This document shows positions 1 through 6,468 of a DNA stretch of 9,583 bases, in pieces; the stretch's first letter is position 1; each line of letters opens with the position of its first letter. The position numbers and the translations under genes were made by a program. The stretch comes from Bacteroidota bacterium (GTDB taxonomy: Bacteria; Bacteroidota; Ignavibacteria; Ignavibacteriales; Melioribacteraceae), in NCBI GenBank assembly GCA_023381535.1, contig JAMCSN010000328.1:1-9583 (forward strand), in the 5' to 3' direction. The notes beneath the pieces are model-generated. The model was not told the DNA's origin. It ran no database searches and worked only from the letters and a program-made list of their open reading frames with translations.

Positions 1-2
1 CC

Positions 3-305
3 GACTTTGGCTTCAACATGAACCTTTTGGATGAAATTAGGAATGACGTTGTTACTTTCTGCTTCAAGTTCTGGCCGCAAGCTCCCGCAGAAGTGCAAGG
101 CAGAAAAACAACGCCGGCACAAAGAATGCAGACCATTAAAGATGCGGCAGATAACATGGGACTCCGTACCACTTCTCCCGAAGGCGAGGGAGATCATAGA
201 GGCAAAAAACAACCGGTTCATGTTGAAGCCAAAGTCGGTAGAAACGATCCTTGTCCTTGTGGAAGTGGAAAAAAATATAAAAATTGTCATGGTAAAAACG
301 TTTAG
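3..305 (+). CDS. secA: Protein translocase subunit SecA, C-terminal end (partial)
   Basis: This is the last 100 codons of SecA, the ATPase motor that drives preproteins through the SecYEG channel at the inner membrane. The reading frame is open from base 3, so the gene starts outside the window; the ATG at 18 is internal. The stretch [18 protein letters not shown] fits the end of the helical wing/scaffold region. A poorly conserved linker follows, rich in K, T, P and E. The last 20 or so residues form the SEC-C zinc finger, [19 protein letters not shown]. Its ligands have the pattern C-x-C-x8-C-H (Cys codons at 252, 258 and 285, then His). In known SecA proteins this motif binds zinc and contacts SecB or ribosomes. 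The stop is TAG at 303-305, and glnB starts 12 nt later on the same strand. SEC-C also occurs in other proteins, but the upstream sequence and its place at the extreme C-terminus make SecA the best reading. Confidence 0.93.
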   Translation, partial: DFGFNMNLLDEIRNDVVTFCFKFWPQAPAEVQGRKTTPAQRMQTIKDAADNMGLRTTSPEGEGDHRGKKQPVHVEAKVGRNDPCPCGSGKKYKNCHGKNV

Positions 306-656
<351 letters not shown>

Positions 657-680
657 GTTGTATCCATTCTTTTTGGCTTG

Positions 681-694
681 TTGTTTACAAACAA
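681..694. repeat. Short inverted repeat between glnB and the TPR lipoprotein gene
   Basis: TTGTTT and AAACAA form perfect 6-bp arms around a 2-nt centre (AC). The repeat lies 25 bp after the glnB stop and about 62 bp before the next start. It is AT-only apart from single G and C bases per arm, with no G/C stem or U-tract, so it is not a convincing terminator. It could be an operator or chance in AT-rich DNA. Confidence 0.3.
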
Positions 695-756
695 AATAAG
701 GATTTAGCACATAATAGTTTTTACGGTTTAGTATCAAACACAATAACGGAAAAGTG

Positions 757-3225
757 ATGTTTTACGAAATCAAACCTACCTCATGGTTAGGCGGGAAAAA
801 ACTATTTGTGCCGGCATCTTTAGTTATTCTCTCAATTTTACTTTCGAGCTGCGGTGTATGGCGGGATTTTACAACTTACTTTAACACGTACTACAACGCC
901 AAAACTCTTTTCGACAACATTGAAGAACAAATTAAAGCTCAGAGAAAAGATATTTTTGCTTTCCGCGAGGATATTCAAAGCACTTCCTCTCAAGGAGCGA
1001 GAACAAATCCGTATCAAAGTCCATATCAGAATCCGCAGCAGACGAATCCCTATTATCAAAATACAAACCAGACGGCTAACCGGAGCGTTGGTCAAACGAA
1101 TAATCCCAATTTTGGTCCCGGCACACAATTAACCGGTCAGCTTAATCAAGACCTTACAAGGGTAATAGAAAAATGTTCTAAGATTCTTCAGTACGATAAA
1201 GAATCGGGTTACTTTCCGGATGCATTGTTCATTACTGGCAAAGCGCTTTATTATCAGCAGGAATACGCGCGTGCGCAAAGAAAATTTTTGGAATTAGCTT
1301 CACTTGGACCAACAAAATATACGCTTGAAAACAATCTTTGGCTGGCTAAGACATATCTTCAGTTAAGAAGTTTTGACGACGGGTTGAAACTAATTGACAG
1401 TGTTCAGGCTGTTGCTCAAAAAGAAGGAGAGGATAAAATATATGTTGACGCATCAATCACAAAAATTTCCTTTTATCTTTTTCGGGAAGATTATCCGAAA
1501 GCGGTTGATGGTTGCATAAACTTCATTGCTCACTCCCCGGATGAGGAAATGACGGGACTGGTTAGTTTTGAGCTGGGACGCATCTACGAAACATTGAAAG
1601 ATTACAACAAAGCATTGGATACTTTTGCATCCGTTGAAAAATATTCACCTTCGTTTGATACAGAATTTAAAAGCCGTTTGGAACACGCGAGACTGCTGAA
1701 AAAATTAAACCGTATAGATGATGCCGAAGCAGAACTAAATGATCTGCGTTATTCCGGAAAATTCAGAAGCAATCTAGATGAAGTTATGATTGAACTCGGT
1801 CAGATTTATGATGATAAGAACCAGATTAAAACTGCAATAGATACTTATTTGGAAGTTGATTCCACTTTTAAGCAAACTCAAAGCGCCGGAATTGCCGAAT
1901 TTAGACTTGCCGACATTTACGAGAGAAAAGTTCGGGATTATGATAGCTCATACAAATATTACAATAAAGCTTCCGGCTCTCTTGCGCCGGCTGAAATCAA
2001 AGTCGAATCCGCAAACCGTACGCGCAACATAGACAAGTATAACCAATTGAAAGTTTCGATAGCTAATTATGAAGTGAGCCAACTCTACATTTCTGATCCG
2101 TTAAGATTTGAGCGCGATTCTGTTGATTACGAAGTGGCTGCAAAAGAAAATTTGGATGAAGCCAAAAGAATGCTTGAAGAGCAGAGGGCACAATCCGGTC
2201 AGACCACAACCGAGCAGATTACATTGACCCCAGAGCAAAGCCGTGGTCAGTTGCTGGTTTATCAACAGAAGATAATTGCAAAAGCATACCAGGACTTAAG
2301 GCAAAATAAAAGGTTAACTCTTGCGCAATTGATCGCCATTAATAAAGTGCCGAAGCCAGTCAGACCAAAAATTTCTGCCGACTCTATTAAGTCTTTGGAG
2401 AGTCAACAAATGTACAGTCTATCAAGTTTGTTTTTCTCGGAGCTTGAAGTGCCCGACTCTGCGTTTTTCTATTTCAAAAAAATTCTTGCGGACTTTCCAA
2501 CCAAACCCGTAAGAGTTCAAACTATGTATGCTCTTGGGACTTATTACGAAACTATTAACGACACTTTGAAAGCCGATAGTTTGTACCGATACATTTACGA
2601 TAATTTTGAGAAGGACCCTTTGAGAGCGGTGGTGGCGGAAAAACTTGGATTGACTAAGAAAGATGAGAAACACCCGGTGGTAGTTAAAACTGACGACGAC
2701 CCGGCAAGACCGTCTTATATCGAAGCAGAGAATAAGTACTTCGATAAAAAATATGATGAGGCAATCGAAGGGTTTAAGTCGGTCTATATGAATTACCCAA
2801 AATCTCCTTTTGCACCCAAGGCAATTTATTATATAGGAATGATCTACGAAGACAATTTAGTGCAAAACGATTCTGCTGCTGCAACATACGGGCTGCTTAT
2901 TACAAATTACAAGACCTCTCCGTTGGTAGCACAAATATTGCCGAAGTATACCGCCTACCAAACGGAAAAAATCAGAGAGAAGACAATCCAAGAAGAAAAA
3001 CAGAAAGCCGAACTGACTAAACAGCAGCTTGATAAAGCTAAAACAGAAGCAGAAAACCAAAAGCAGAATGCCGTAAAAACGGAAACCGCGCCGACAAAAC
3101 CAGCAATTGCAGATACTTTGAATGATTCAGTTAGAAAGATCAATCTTAAAAGACAGCTGCCGGGAGAAAAAAAACCTCAATCGGAATCCGATTCCACAAA
3201 GAAAATAAAAAGAATTCCAGACTAA
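757..3225 (+). CDS. Large tetratricopeptide-repeat lipoprotein, possibly PorW/SprE-like
   Basis: The protein has 822 residues from the ATG at 757. A GTG at 754 directly precedes it, but GGA at 748-750 is spaced better for the ATG. Numbering below counts from the GTG (subtract 1 for ATG). A hydrophobic stretch at about 17-31 ends in the lipobox LSSC, so Cys33 should be lipidated and the protein anchored to a membrane, probably facing the periplasm. Next comes an aromatic, Asn-rich segment (FTTYFNTYYNAK, 39-50), then a Q/N/P/Y-rich low-complexity linker (about 83-131). TPR-like helix pairs follow (about 155-210, 270-300, 342-405, 555-620 and 655-720). The K/E/Q-rich tail (about 736-773) is probably coiled coil and is followed by a basic disordered end. 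The lipobox followed by an aromatic YNxYYNA-type segment and many TPRs resembles PorW/SprE of Bacteroidetes gliding and type IX secretion. That is a family-level inference; a general TPR lipoprotein is the safe call. It probably forms an operon with the AlbA_2 gene 13 nt downstream. Confidence 0.85.
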   Translation: MFYEIKPTSWLGGKKLFVPASLVILSILLSSCGVWRDFTTYFNTYYNAKTLFDNIEEQIKAQRKDIFAFREDIQSTSSQGARTNPYQSPYQNPQQTNPYYQNTNQTANRSVGQTNNPNFGPGTQLTGQLNQDLTRVIEKCSKILQYDKESGYFPDALFITGKALYYQQEYARAQRKFLELASLGPTKYTLENNLWLAKTYLQLRSFDDGLKLIDSVQAVAQKEGEDKIYVDASITKISFYLFREDYPKAVDGCINFIAHSPDEEMTGLVSFELGRIYETLKDYNKALDTFASVEKYSPSFDTEFKSRLEHARLLKKLNRIDDAEAELNDLRYSGKFRSNLDEVMIELGQIYDDKNQIKTAIDTYLEVDSTFKQTQSAGIAEFRLADIYERKVRDYDSSYKYYNKASGSLAPAEIKVESANRTRNIDKYNQLKVSIANYEVSQLYISDPLRFERDSVDYEVAAKENLDEAKRMLEEQRAQSGQTTTEQITLTPEQSRGQLLVYQQKIIAKAYQDLRQNKRLTLAQLIAINKVPKPVRPKISADSIKSLESQQMYSLSSLFFSELEVPDSAFFYFKKILADFPTKPVRVQTMYALGTYYETINDTLKADSLYRYIYDNFEKDPLRAVVAEKLGLTKKDEKHPVVVKTDDDPARPSYIEAENKYFDKKYDEAIEGFKSVYMNYPKSPFAPKAIYYIGMIYEDNLVQNDSAAATYGLLITNYKTSPLVAQILPKYTAYQTEKIREKTIQEEKQKAELTKQQLDKAKTEAENQKQNAVKTETAPTKPAIADTLNDSVRKINLKRQLPGEKKPQSESDSTKKIKRIPD

Positions 3226-3238
3226 CATTTAGAAGTTT

Positions 3239-3898
3239 ATGTTAAGCCGGAAAAAAGTTCTTGAACTGATTGAACAAGGTGAATCTCTCACCGTCGAATT
3301 CAAGCAAAGATTTTCTTCGTATGAAAAAATTGCAAAGGAAATGATTGCTTTTGCAAATACACGCGGCGGTTTTATTTTGCTGGGAGTGGATGACGATAAA
3401 TCTTTGTACGGTTTGGAAAGCGAAAAAGCCGATACGGATTTGATCGAAGAAACTGCGGAGAAGTATTGCGAGCCTGCTGTGAAATATCAAATCGAATGGT
3501 TTGAAATTAACCGCAAAGATGTTTTGGCGGTTCAGATTTTTGAATCGAGAAACAAACCTCACCGGATTCAAGACTACAAAACAAATCTTGACTTAAACAC
3601 AGCGCAAGTTTATGTTCGCATTAACGACAAAAGTGTTCTTGCCAGCAAAGAGATGATAAAAATTCTGCAGTCGCGGACAAACGAAAAACCGCTATCACAT
3701 TATGCCGTTGGCGATCAGGAGAAAATTGTTTTTAATTATCTCGATAAAAACGAAACGATTACGGTTAAAGAGTTGAGCAAGACTGCAAATCTTTCAGAGA
3801 GAAGAGCTTCTAGAACATTGATAAAACTCGTGAGAGCTAACCTTTTGTTGATTCATCAAAAAGATAATGGAGAAAGTTTCTTTACGTACGCAGGATAA
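3239..3898 (+). CDS. Short AlbA_2/Schlafen-type putative DNA-binding protein with winged-helix tail
   Basis: The protein has 219 residues and belongs to the AlbA_2 (Schlafen AlbA_2, 'divergent AAA-4') group. Residues 15-22 (ESLTVEFK) are the typical opening motif. ANTRGGFILLGVDDD (39-53) is the signature turn-strand, and YVRINDKSVLAS (125-136) is the conserved end of the domain. From about 160 a helix-rich region (EKIVFNYLDK, then VKELSKTANLSERRASRTL) reads as a winged helix-turn-helix. Many relatives carry a longer central region, so this is a compact form. Members are often annotated as ATP-binding or RecG-like transcriptional regulators, but their function is mostly unproven. A regulatory or nucleic-acid-binding role is inferred from the two domains only. 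The start is an ATG 13 nt after the lipoprotein stop, with AGAAG at 3231-3235 a few bases upstream as a weak Shine-Dalgarno. Co-transcription with the lipoprotein gene is likely. Confidence 0.82.
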   Translation: MLSRKKVLELIEQGESLTVEFKQRFSSYEKIAKEMIAFANTRGGFILLGVDDDKSLYGLESEKADTDLIEETAEKYCEPAVKYQIEWFEINRKDVLAVQIFESRNKPHRIQDYKTNLDLNTAQVYVRINDKSVLASKEMIKILQSRTNEKPLSHYAVGDQEKIVFNYLDKNETITVKELSKTANLSERRASRTLIKLVRANLLLIHQKDNGESFFTYAG

Positions 3899-3909
3899 AT
3901 TTTACTATC

Positions 3910-3931
3910 TAACCGCTAACGAGGCGAGTTA
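3910..3931. terminator. Weak hairpin between convergent genes, candidate bidirectional terminator
   Basis: TAACCGC (3910-3916) can pair with GCGAGTTA (3924-3931), giving 7 bp with one bulged A at 3927 and a 7-nt loop. The hairpin sits in the 37-bp gap where the AlbA_2 gene and the methyltransferase gene meet tail-to-tail. The flanks are A/T rich, but there is no long T run on either side. Position is the main support. Confidence 0.35.
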
Positions 3932-3935
3932 AATA

Positions 3936-4472
3936 TTATTTGCTATCAAAAATTCTTCTCAACTCAAAAATAGCAATGCCATAAGCGACTGCCACATTCA
4001 GCGATTGTTTTATTCCGTATTGCGGTATTTCGATTGACAGATCGCACATATCCAATAGTTCTTGAGACACACCGGTAATTTCATTTCCTATTAGAAGTGC
4101 CATTGGAAATATTTCTTTTGTTAGATTGTAATGAGGGACACTGTTTTCAGTTAGTTCGAGCGCGCAGATTTTTACGCCCTTCTTTTTTAATTCCGAAATT
4201 ACATCTTTGGGATTCTTGGCGTATTCCCAGTGTACGCTGTCTTGAGAGCCGAGTGCAGTTTTTAGAACTTCTTTCTTTGGCGGGTGGGGTGTGTAGCCGC
4301 AAAGAAAAAGTTTTTCGATCATAGCGCCGTCGGATGTTCTGAAAATTGAACCAACATTGTAGCTGCTGCGGATGCTGTTCAACACAACATACACTGGCAG
4401 TTTCTTCACAGTATGAATCGTTTCAATTGTGCTTCTGTTTCGGGAAATTTCGTCGTGAGAAAGTTTTTTCAT
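3936..4472 (-). CDS. SpoU/TrmH-family RNA 2'-O-ribose methyltransferase
   Basis: The protein has 178 residues and carries all three SPOUT motifs of the TrmH/SpoU class, which methylates ribose 2'-OH in tRNA or rRNA using S-adenosylmethionine and acts as a knotted dimer. Motif 1 is SSYNVGSIFRTSDGA (36-50), with Asn39 and the catalytic-type Arg45. Motif 2 is LLIGNEITGV (126-135). Motif 3 is IPQYGIKQSLNVAVAYGI (149-166) and forms the knot. The intermediate TPHPPKKEVLKTALGSQDSV (61-80) and the N-terminal KLSHDEISRNR match the short Bacteroidetes-type group with no separate RNA-binding domain. The exact substrate (tRNA position 18, an anticodon position or rRNA) cannot be told from sequence. The start ATG (4472-4470) follows the gdx stop by 3 nt, and no clear Shine-Dalgarno is visible, so translation is probably coupled. 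Confidence 0.92.
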   Translation of the reverse strand: MKKLSHDEISRNRSTIETIHTVKKLPVYVVLNSIRSSYNVGSIFRTSDGAMIEKLFLCGYTPHPPKKEVLKTALGSQDSVHWEYAKNPKDVISELKKKGVKICALELTENSVPHYNLTKEIFPMALLIGNEITGVSQELLDMCDLSIEIPQYGIKQSLNVAVAYGIAIFELRRIFDSK

Positions 4473-4475
4473 CGA

Positions 4476-4799
4476 TCAAACATTTTTATATGTTAAGCGT
4501 AAACCTACAATTCCAACAACAATTAAAAAGATGAATGCGATTCTCAGAAGCTCTTTTGGTTCGTTGAAGAAAAGAATTCCGTAGATGGCAGTTCCAACTG
4601 CGCCAATGCCGGTCCACACGGCGTAAGCCGTTCCAATAGGCAGTTCTTTTGCGCCAAGTGCAAGAAAAACGTAGCTCAAGATCATCGTGATGACTGTAAA
4701 TACGGAGGATTTAAGTTGAGTGAAACCTTGACTGTACTTTAATCCAACTGCCCAGCTTATTTCGAAAATTGAAGCGACAAAAATATAAAACCAAGCCAT
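4476..4799 (-). CDS. gdx: Small multidrug resistance-family transporter, guanidinium exporter (Gdx/SugE) type
   Basis: The protein has 107 residues and four predicted membrane helices, the standard SMR size. Such proteins work as antiparallel dimers in the inner membrane that exchange substrate for protons. The essential Glu13 is present in helix 1. The features fit the Gdx (SugE) branch rather than the EmrE/Qac branch: WAVGLKYSQGF at 16-26, Ser42, and LPIGTAYAVWTGIGAVGTAI at 53-72 with Tyr59 and Trp62. Gdx proteins characterised elsewhere export guanidinium. One difference is Ser at position 10, where E. coli and Clostridium Gdx have Gly; this is conservative but close to the binding site. 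The ATG at 4799 overlaps the upstream stop as TAATG, so it is co-translated with the GerMN-like gene. AGGGA lies about 8 nt upstream as a Shine-Dalgarno. No guanidine riboswitch could be recognised upstream of the operon. Confidence 0.9.
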   Translation of the reverse strand: MAWFYIFVASIFEISWAVGLKYSQGFTQLKSSVFTVITMILSYVFLALGAKELPIGTAYAVWTGIGAVGTAIYGILFFNEPKELLRIAFIFLIVVGIVGLRLTYKNV

Positions 4800-5305
4800 T
4801 ATTGAAATCCCTTTTCAGCGATGGCGAGATAGTTATCCAGGGGTTCGTTGTTGATGTAGAATTTGACTTGTAAATCTTTGAATTGTTTCGCGGTATCGTA
4901 AAGCTGATGACGAATTCTGTCAACGTCACATTTTATCTGAATTCTGAAATCGCCGGTTATATAAACATCAGCAACGTTATCCGCAACGGAAACATTAAAC
5001 AGCAGCAAACCAGGTCCTTGAATATAGTTGCGCAGTTGAAGCGTATCCCGCTGGGCAAACAGTTCGTTCATTGCTGCTTCAATTTCCGATTTTTCAACTA
5101 TAACTGTTTTTGATACCGGTGTCACTATGTCATCGCAAATGGTTTTTTCGCCTTCAAAGCTGGTGCCGGCATTTGCAATCAAATAGATATTAAAAGTTGT
5201 TTCCTTAGTTTCAGCTCCGTTTTTCTTATTGCATCTATGCCAAACAAAATACCCTAATCCGCCAATTACTGCAATTAAGATTACAACATTAAAAAATCTT
5301 TTCAT
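4799..5305 (-). CDS. Membrane-anchored protein with GerMN-like domain
   Basis: The protein has 168 residues. A short basic start and one hydrophobic segment (about 5-22, FNVVILIAVIGGLGYFVW) indicate an N-terminal membrane anchor or uncleaved signal. The rest (about 37-168) is probably outside the inner membrane. The order of elements fits a GerMN/Germane domain: a first strand NIYLIA (39-44), a segment TVIVEKSEIEAAMNELFA (67-84) giving a strand and helix, LLFNVSVADNVADVYITGDF (101-120), then a helix and a final strand VKFYINNEPLDNYL (147-160). GerMN was named from Bacillus GerM, but the domain is common in non-sporulating bacteria and its biochemical role is poorly known. The assignment is by pattern only. 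A Shine-Dalgarno-like AAGGAAAA precedes the ATG. It leads the three-gene string with gdx and the methyltransferase, overlapping gdx by one base. Confidence 0.7.
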   Translation of the reverse strand: MKRFFNVVILIAVIGGLGYFVWHRCNKKNGAETKETTFNIYLIANAGTSFEGEKTICDDIVTPVSKTVIVEKSEIEAAMNELFAQRDTLQLRNYIQGPGLLLFNVSVADNVADVYITGDFRIQIKCDVDRIRHQLYDTAKQFKDLQVKFYINNEPLDNYLAIAEKGFQ

Positions 5306-5386
5306 ATTGGTTTTCCTTTTTTGAAACCGGATTTAAGTTGTTCGTTTTTATTTTATAAAGATACACACTTGAAAATATTTACATCA

Positions 5387-5767
5387 CTAATCATTATCTT
5401 TTTCATCAATATGCAAACTATGAAGCAAACGGTGAACAGCCGGAGCGAGTATGATGCCGACAGTAACGAGAAATACTATACCGGAAAATAGAGCGTATAG
5501 CGATGCAAATATTTTTCCCGCGTCTGTTCGAAGCTCGTTCACTGGACCCATCCCGCCCAATATCATTGAAGCATTCAGCAGTGAATCGATCCAGCCGATG
5601 TTTTCCAAGAAATGATAACCGCAAACGCCGATCATCAGCGAAACAAAAATAATTAGAAGACCGATTGCAAAATGTTTCAGAACTCGTTTTAGAAAAAGCG
5701 GGCGGGGTAAAAGAGGTTCGTTCCGATGTTCAAACCAAGATTTTTTGTTTCGCAAATTCTCTTTCAT
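5387..5767 (-). CDS. Two-TM, single-pore-loop membrane protein related to Ion_trans_2 channels, with atypical filter
   Basis: The protein has 126 residues. A basic, proline-containing N-terminus (1-31) precedes TM1 (about 32-51). Next come a short amphipathic stretch ending GWIDSLLNASMIL (58-70), a glycine-rich turn GGMGPV (71-76), then TDAGKIFASLYALFSGIVFLV (81-101) as the start of TM2, and an acidic tail. This is the layout of a two-TM potassium channel subunit. WIDSLLNASMIL sits where the pore helix would be, and GKIFASLYALFSG matches the usual entry into the inner helix. The TVGYG filter is absent and replaced by LGGMGPV, so potassium selectivity is unlikely. The function is unknown; it could be a non-selective pore or a sensor. 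Similar 'GMGPV' proteins may form a wider uncharacterised group, but I cannot confirm that here. A possible promoter lies just upstream at 5803-5830. Confidence 0.75.
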   Translation of the reverse strand: MKENLRNKKSWFEHRNEPLLPRPLFLKRVLKHFAIGLLIIFVSLMIGVCGYHFLENIGWIDSLLNASMILGGMGPVNELRTDAGKIFASLYALFSGIVFLVTVGIILAPAVHRLLHSLHIDEKDND

Positions 5768-5802
5768 AAATTTTAGTATATCCGAAGGAATTTTTACAGC
5801 TC

Positions 5803-5830
5803 AATATATTAAAACAAAATAATCTTGCAA
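5803..5830 (-). promoter_or_regulatory. Candidate sigma-70-like promoter for the channel-like gene
   Basis: Read on the minus strand, TTGCAA (5830-5825) and TATATT (5808-5803) are separated by 16 nt and would place the start of transcription about 28-30 nt before the ATG at 5767. Matches are 4/6 and 5/6 to the E. coli consensus. The local DNA is very AT rich, so chance is possible, and Bacteroidetes-group promoters often differ from this form. Confidence 0.3.
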
Positions 5831-5834
5831 GGGT

Positions 5835-6242
5835 TTACAAATATTTATCGCGCCGGTAAATGTATTCTACGACCCATTTTTCGTCAACTTTTTTTAGGTC
5901 TAAATGATTTTTCTTCGGGGTAGTATCGGCAGAACAAGTTTTAGTGAAGTAGCATTTCGCCGTTTTTTGAGACTTATCAACTACGCAGCTGTCAATTTCG
6001 AACGTACATGTTCCTTCGTCAACATAATCTTCATCTGTCATCATCTTTTTTAACATAAACGAAATCTGATCTTCGCAATCCTGCAATCCGTAAAGTTTGC
6101 AAGCATTAAACCAGTCCCCCTTGAAATAAAGATCCAGAAATTTTTCAGCAACAACTTCGGGTTTTGAATAATCGATCTGCGCCGTTATAATACTTAAGCC
6201 CATGAAAAAAAATGAAACGAGAAATAAATATCGAACTTTCAT
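5835..6242 (-). CDS. Small secreted protein with six cysteines, DUF4878/NTF2-like
   Basis: The protein has 135 residues. It starts with a clear Sec signal (MKVRYLFLVSFFFMGLSIITAQ) with likely cleavage near Ala21, and no lipobox Cys. The mature part begins YSKPEVVAEKFLDLYFKGDW (25-44), a helix typical of small NTF2-like/DUF4878 exported proteins. It ends in strands such as LDLKKVDEKWVVEYIYR, where the KWVVEYI element resembles the closing strand of that fold. Six cysteines (48, 56, 79, 86, 97, 103) are all in the exported part, and an even number suggests disulfides in the periplasm or outside the cell. The family assignment is by pattern and moderate at best; the function is unknown. The Shine-Dalgarno AGAGG lies 6 nt before the ATG. 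An inverted repeat at 6268-6286 lies 26 bp upstream of the start. Confidence 0.75.
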   Translation of the reverse strand: MKVRYLFLVSFFFMGLSIITAQIDYSKPEVVAEKFLDLYFKGDWFNACKLYGLQDCEDQISFMLKKMMTDEDYVDEGTCTFEIDSCVVDKSQKTAKCYFTKTCSADTTPKKNHLDLKKVDEKWVVEYIYRRDKYL

Positions 6243-6267
6243 TTTCTGCCTCTTGCTTATTTATATT

Positions 6268-6286
6268 ATTTGAGTGATTCTCAAAT
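6268..6286. promoter_or_regulatory. Perfect inverted repeat upstream of the secreted-protein gene, candidate operator
   Basis: ATTTGAG and CTCAAAT are perfect 7-bp arms separated by TGATT. The repeat sits 26 bp before the start codon at 6242, where a repressor site would be expected. The half-site ATTCTCA and the adjoining AATGATAATC recall pieces of Fur boxes, but a full 19-bp Fur site is not present. It could also form a small 5'-UTR hairpin. Confidence 0.4.
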
Positions 6287-6406
6287 GATAATCCGGTAAA
6301 CGATAAGTTGAGAGGAGAATATTTTTGTCGATTAGGCATATAAATCTAACACCGTTATCATGCTTTCAAATAAATATAAGCAAACATTCGTTTAACTTCA
6401 CCGAAT

Positions 6407-6468
6407 AAAATGATCTGCACTGCATTGGCAACGCTGACTTTGTATAAGCGTAAGCCGCGTATCATTTT
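6407..6468 (-). terminator. Structured region after the MFS gene, possible terminator
   Basis: AAAATGAT (6407-6414) and ATCATTTT (6461-6468) are perfect 8-bp inverted arms. Between them ACGCT (6431-6435) and AGCGT (6447-6451) form a second, nested pair. The outer arm overlaps the last codons and stop of the MFS gene, and read on the minus strand it is followed by ATT-rich DNA. There is no classic GC stem with a T run, so the call is weak. The rest of the 6287-6406 gap shows nothing recognisable. Confidence 0.25.

Noticed and set aside
18..305. A separate 95-residue gene starting at ATG 18
   Set aside because: The frame is open back to base 3 and the sequence reads as the end of SecA, so this ATG is internal.
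854..1132. Plus-strand 92-residue open frame inside the lipoprotein gene
   Set aside because: It is an arginine/isoleucine-rich shadow of the Q/N-rich linker frame with no ribosome-binding site or recognised motif.
5306..5386. Guanidine riboswitch upstream of the gdx operon
   Set aside because: Only a single ACGA and a single CCGG occur, with no paired hairpins or ykkC-like core visible. A covariance-model search would be decisive.
5387..5767. Potassium channel
   Set aside because: The overall layout fits but the TVGYG filter is missing, so potassium selectivity is not supported.
6270..6291. Full Fur box
   Set aside because: Only parts of the 19-bp consensus match and the spacing is wrong for the 7-1-7 form, so it is noted only as Fur-like half-sites.
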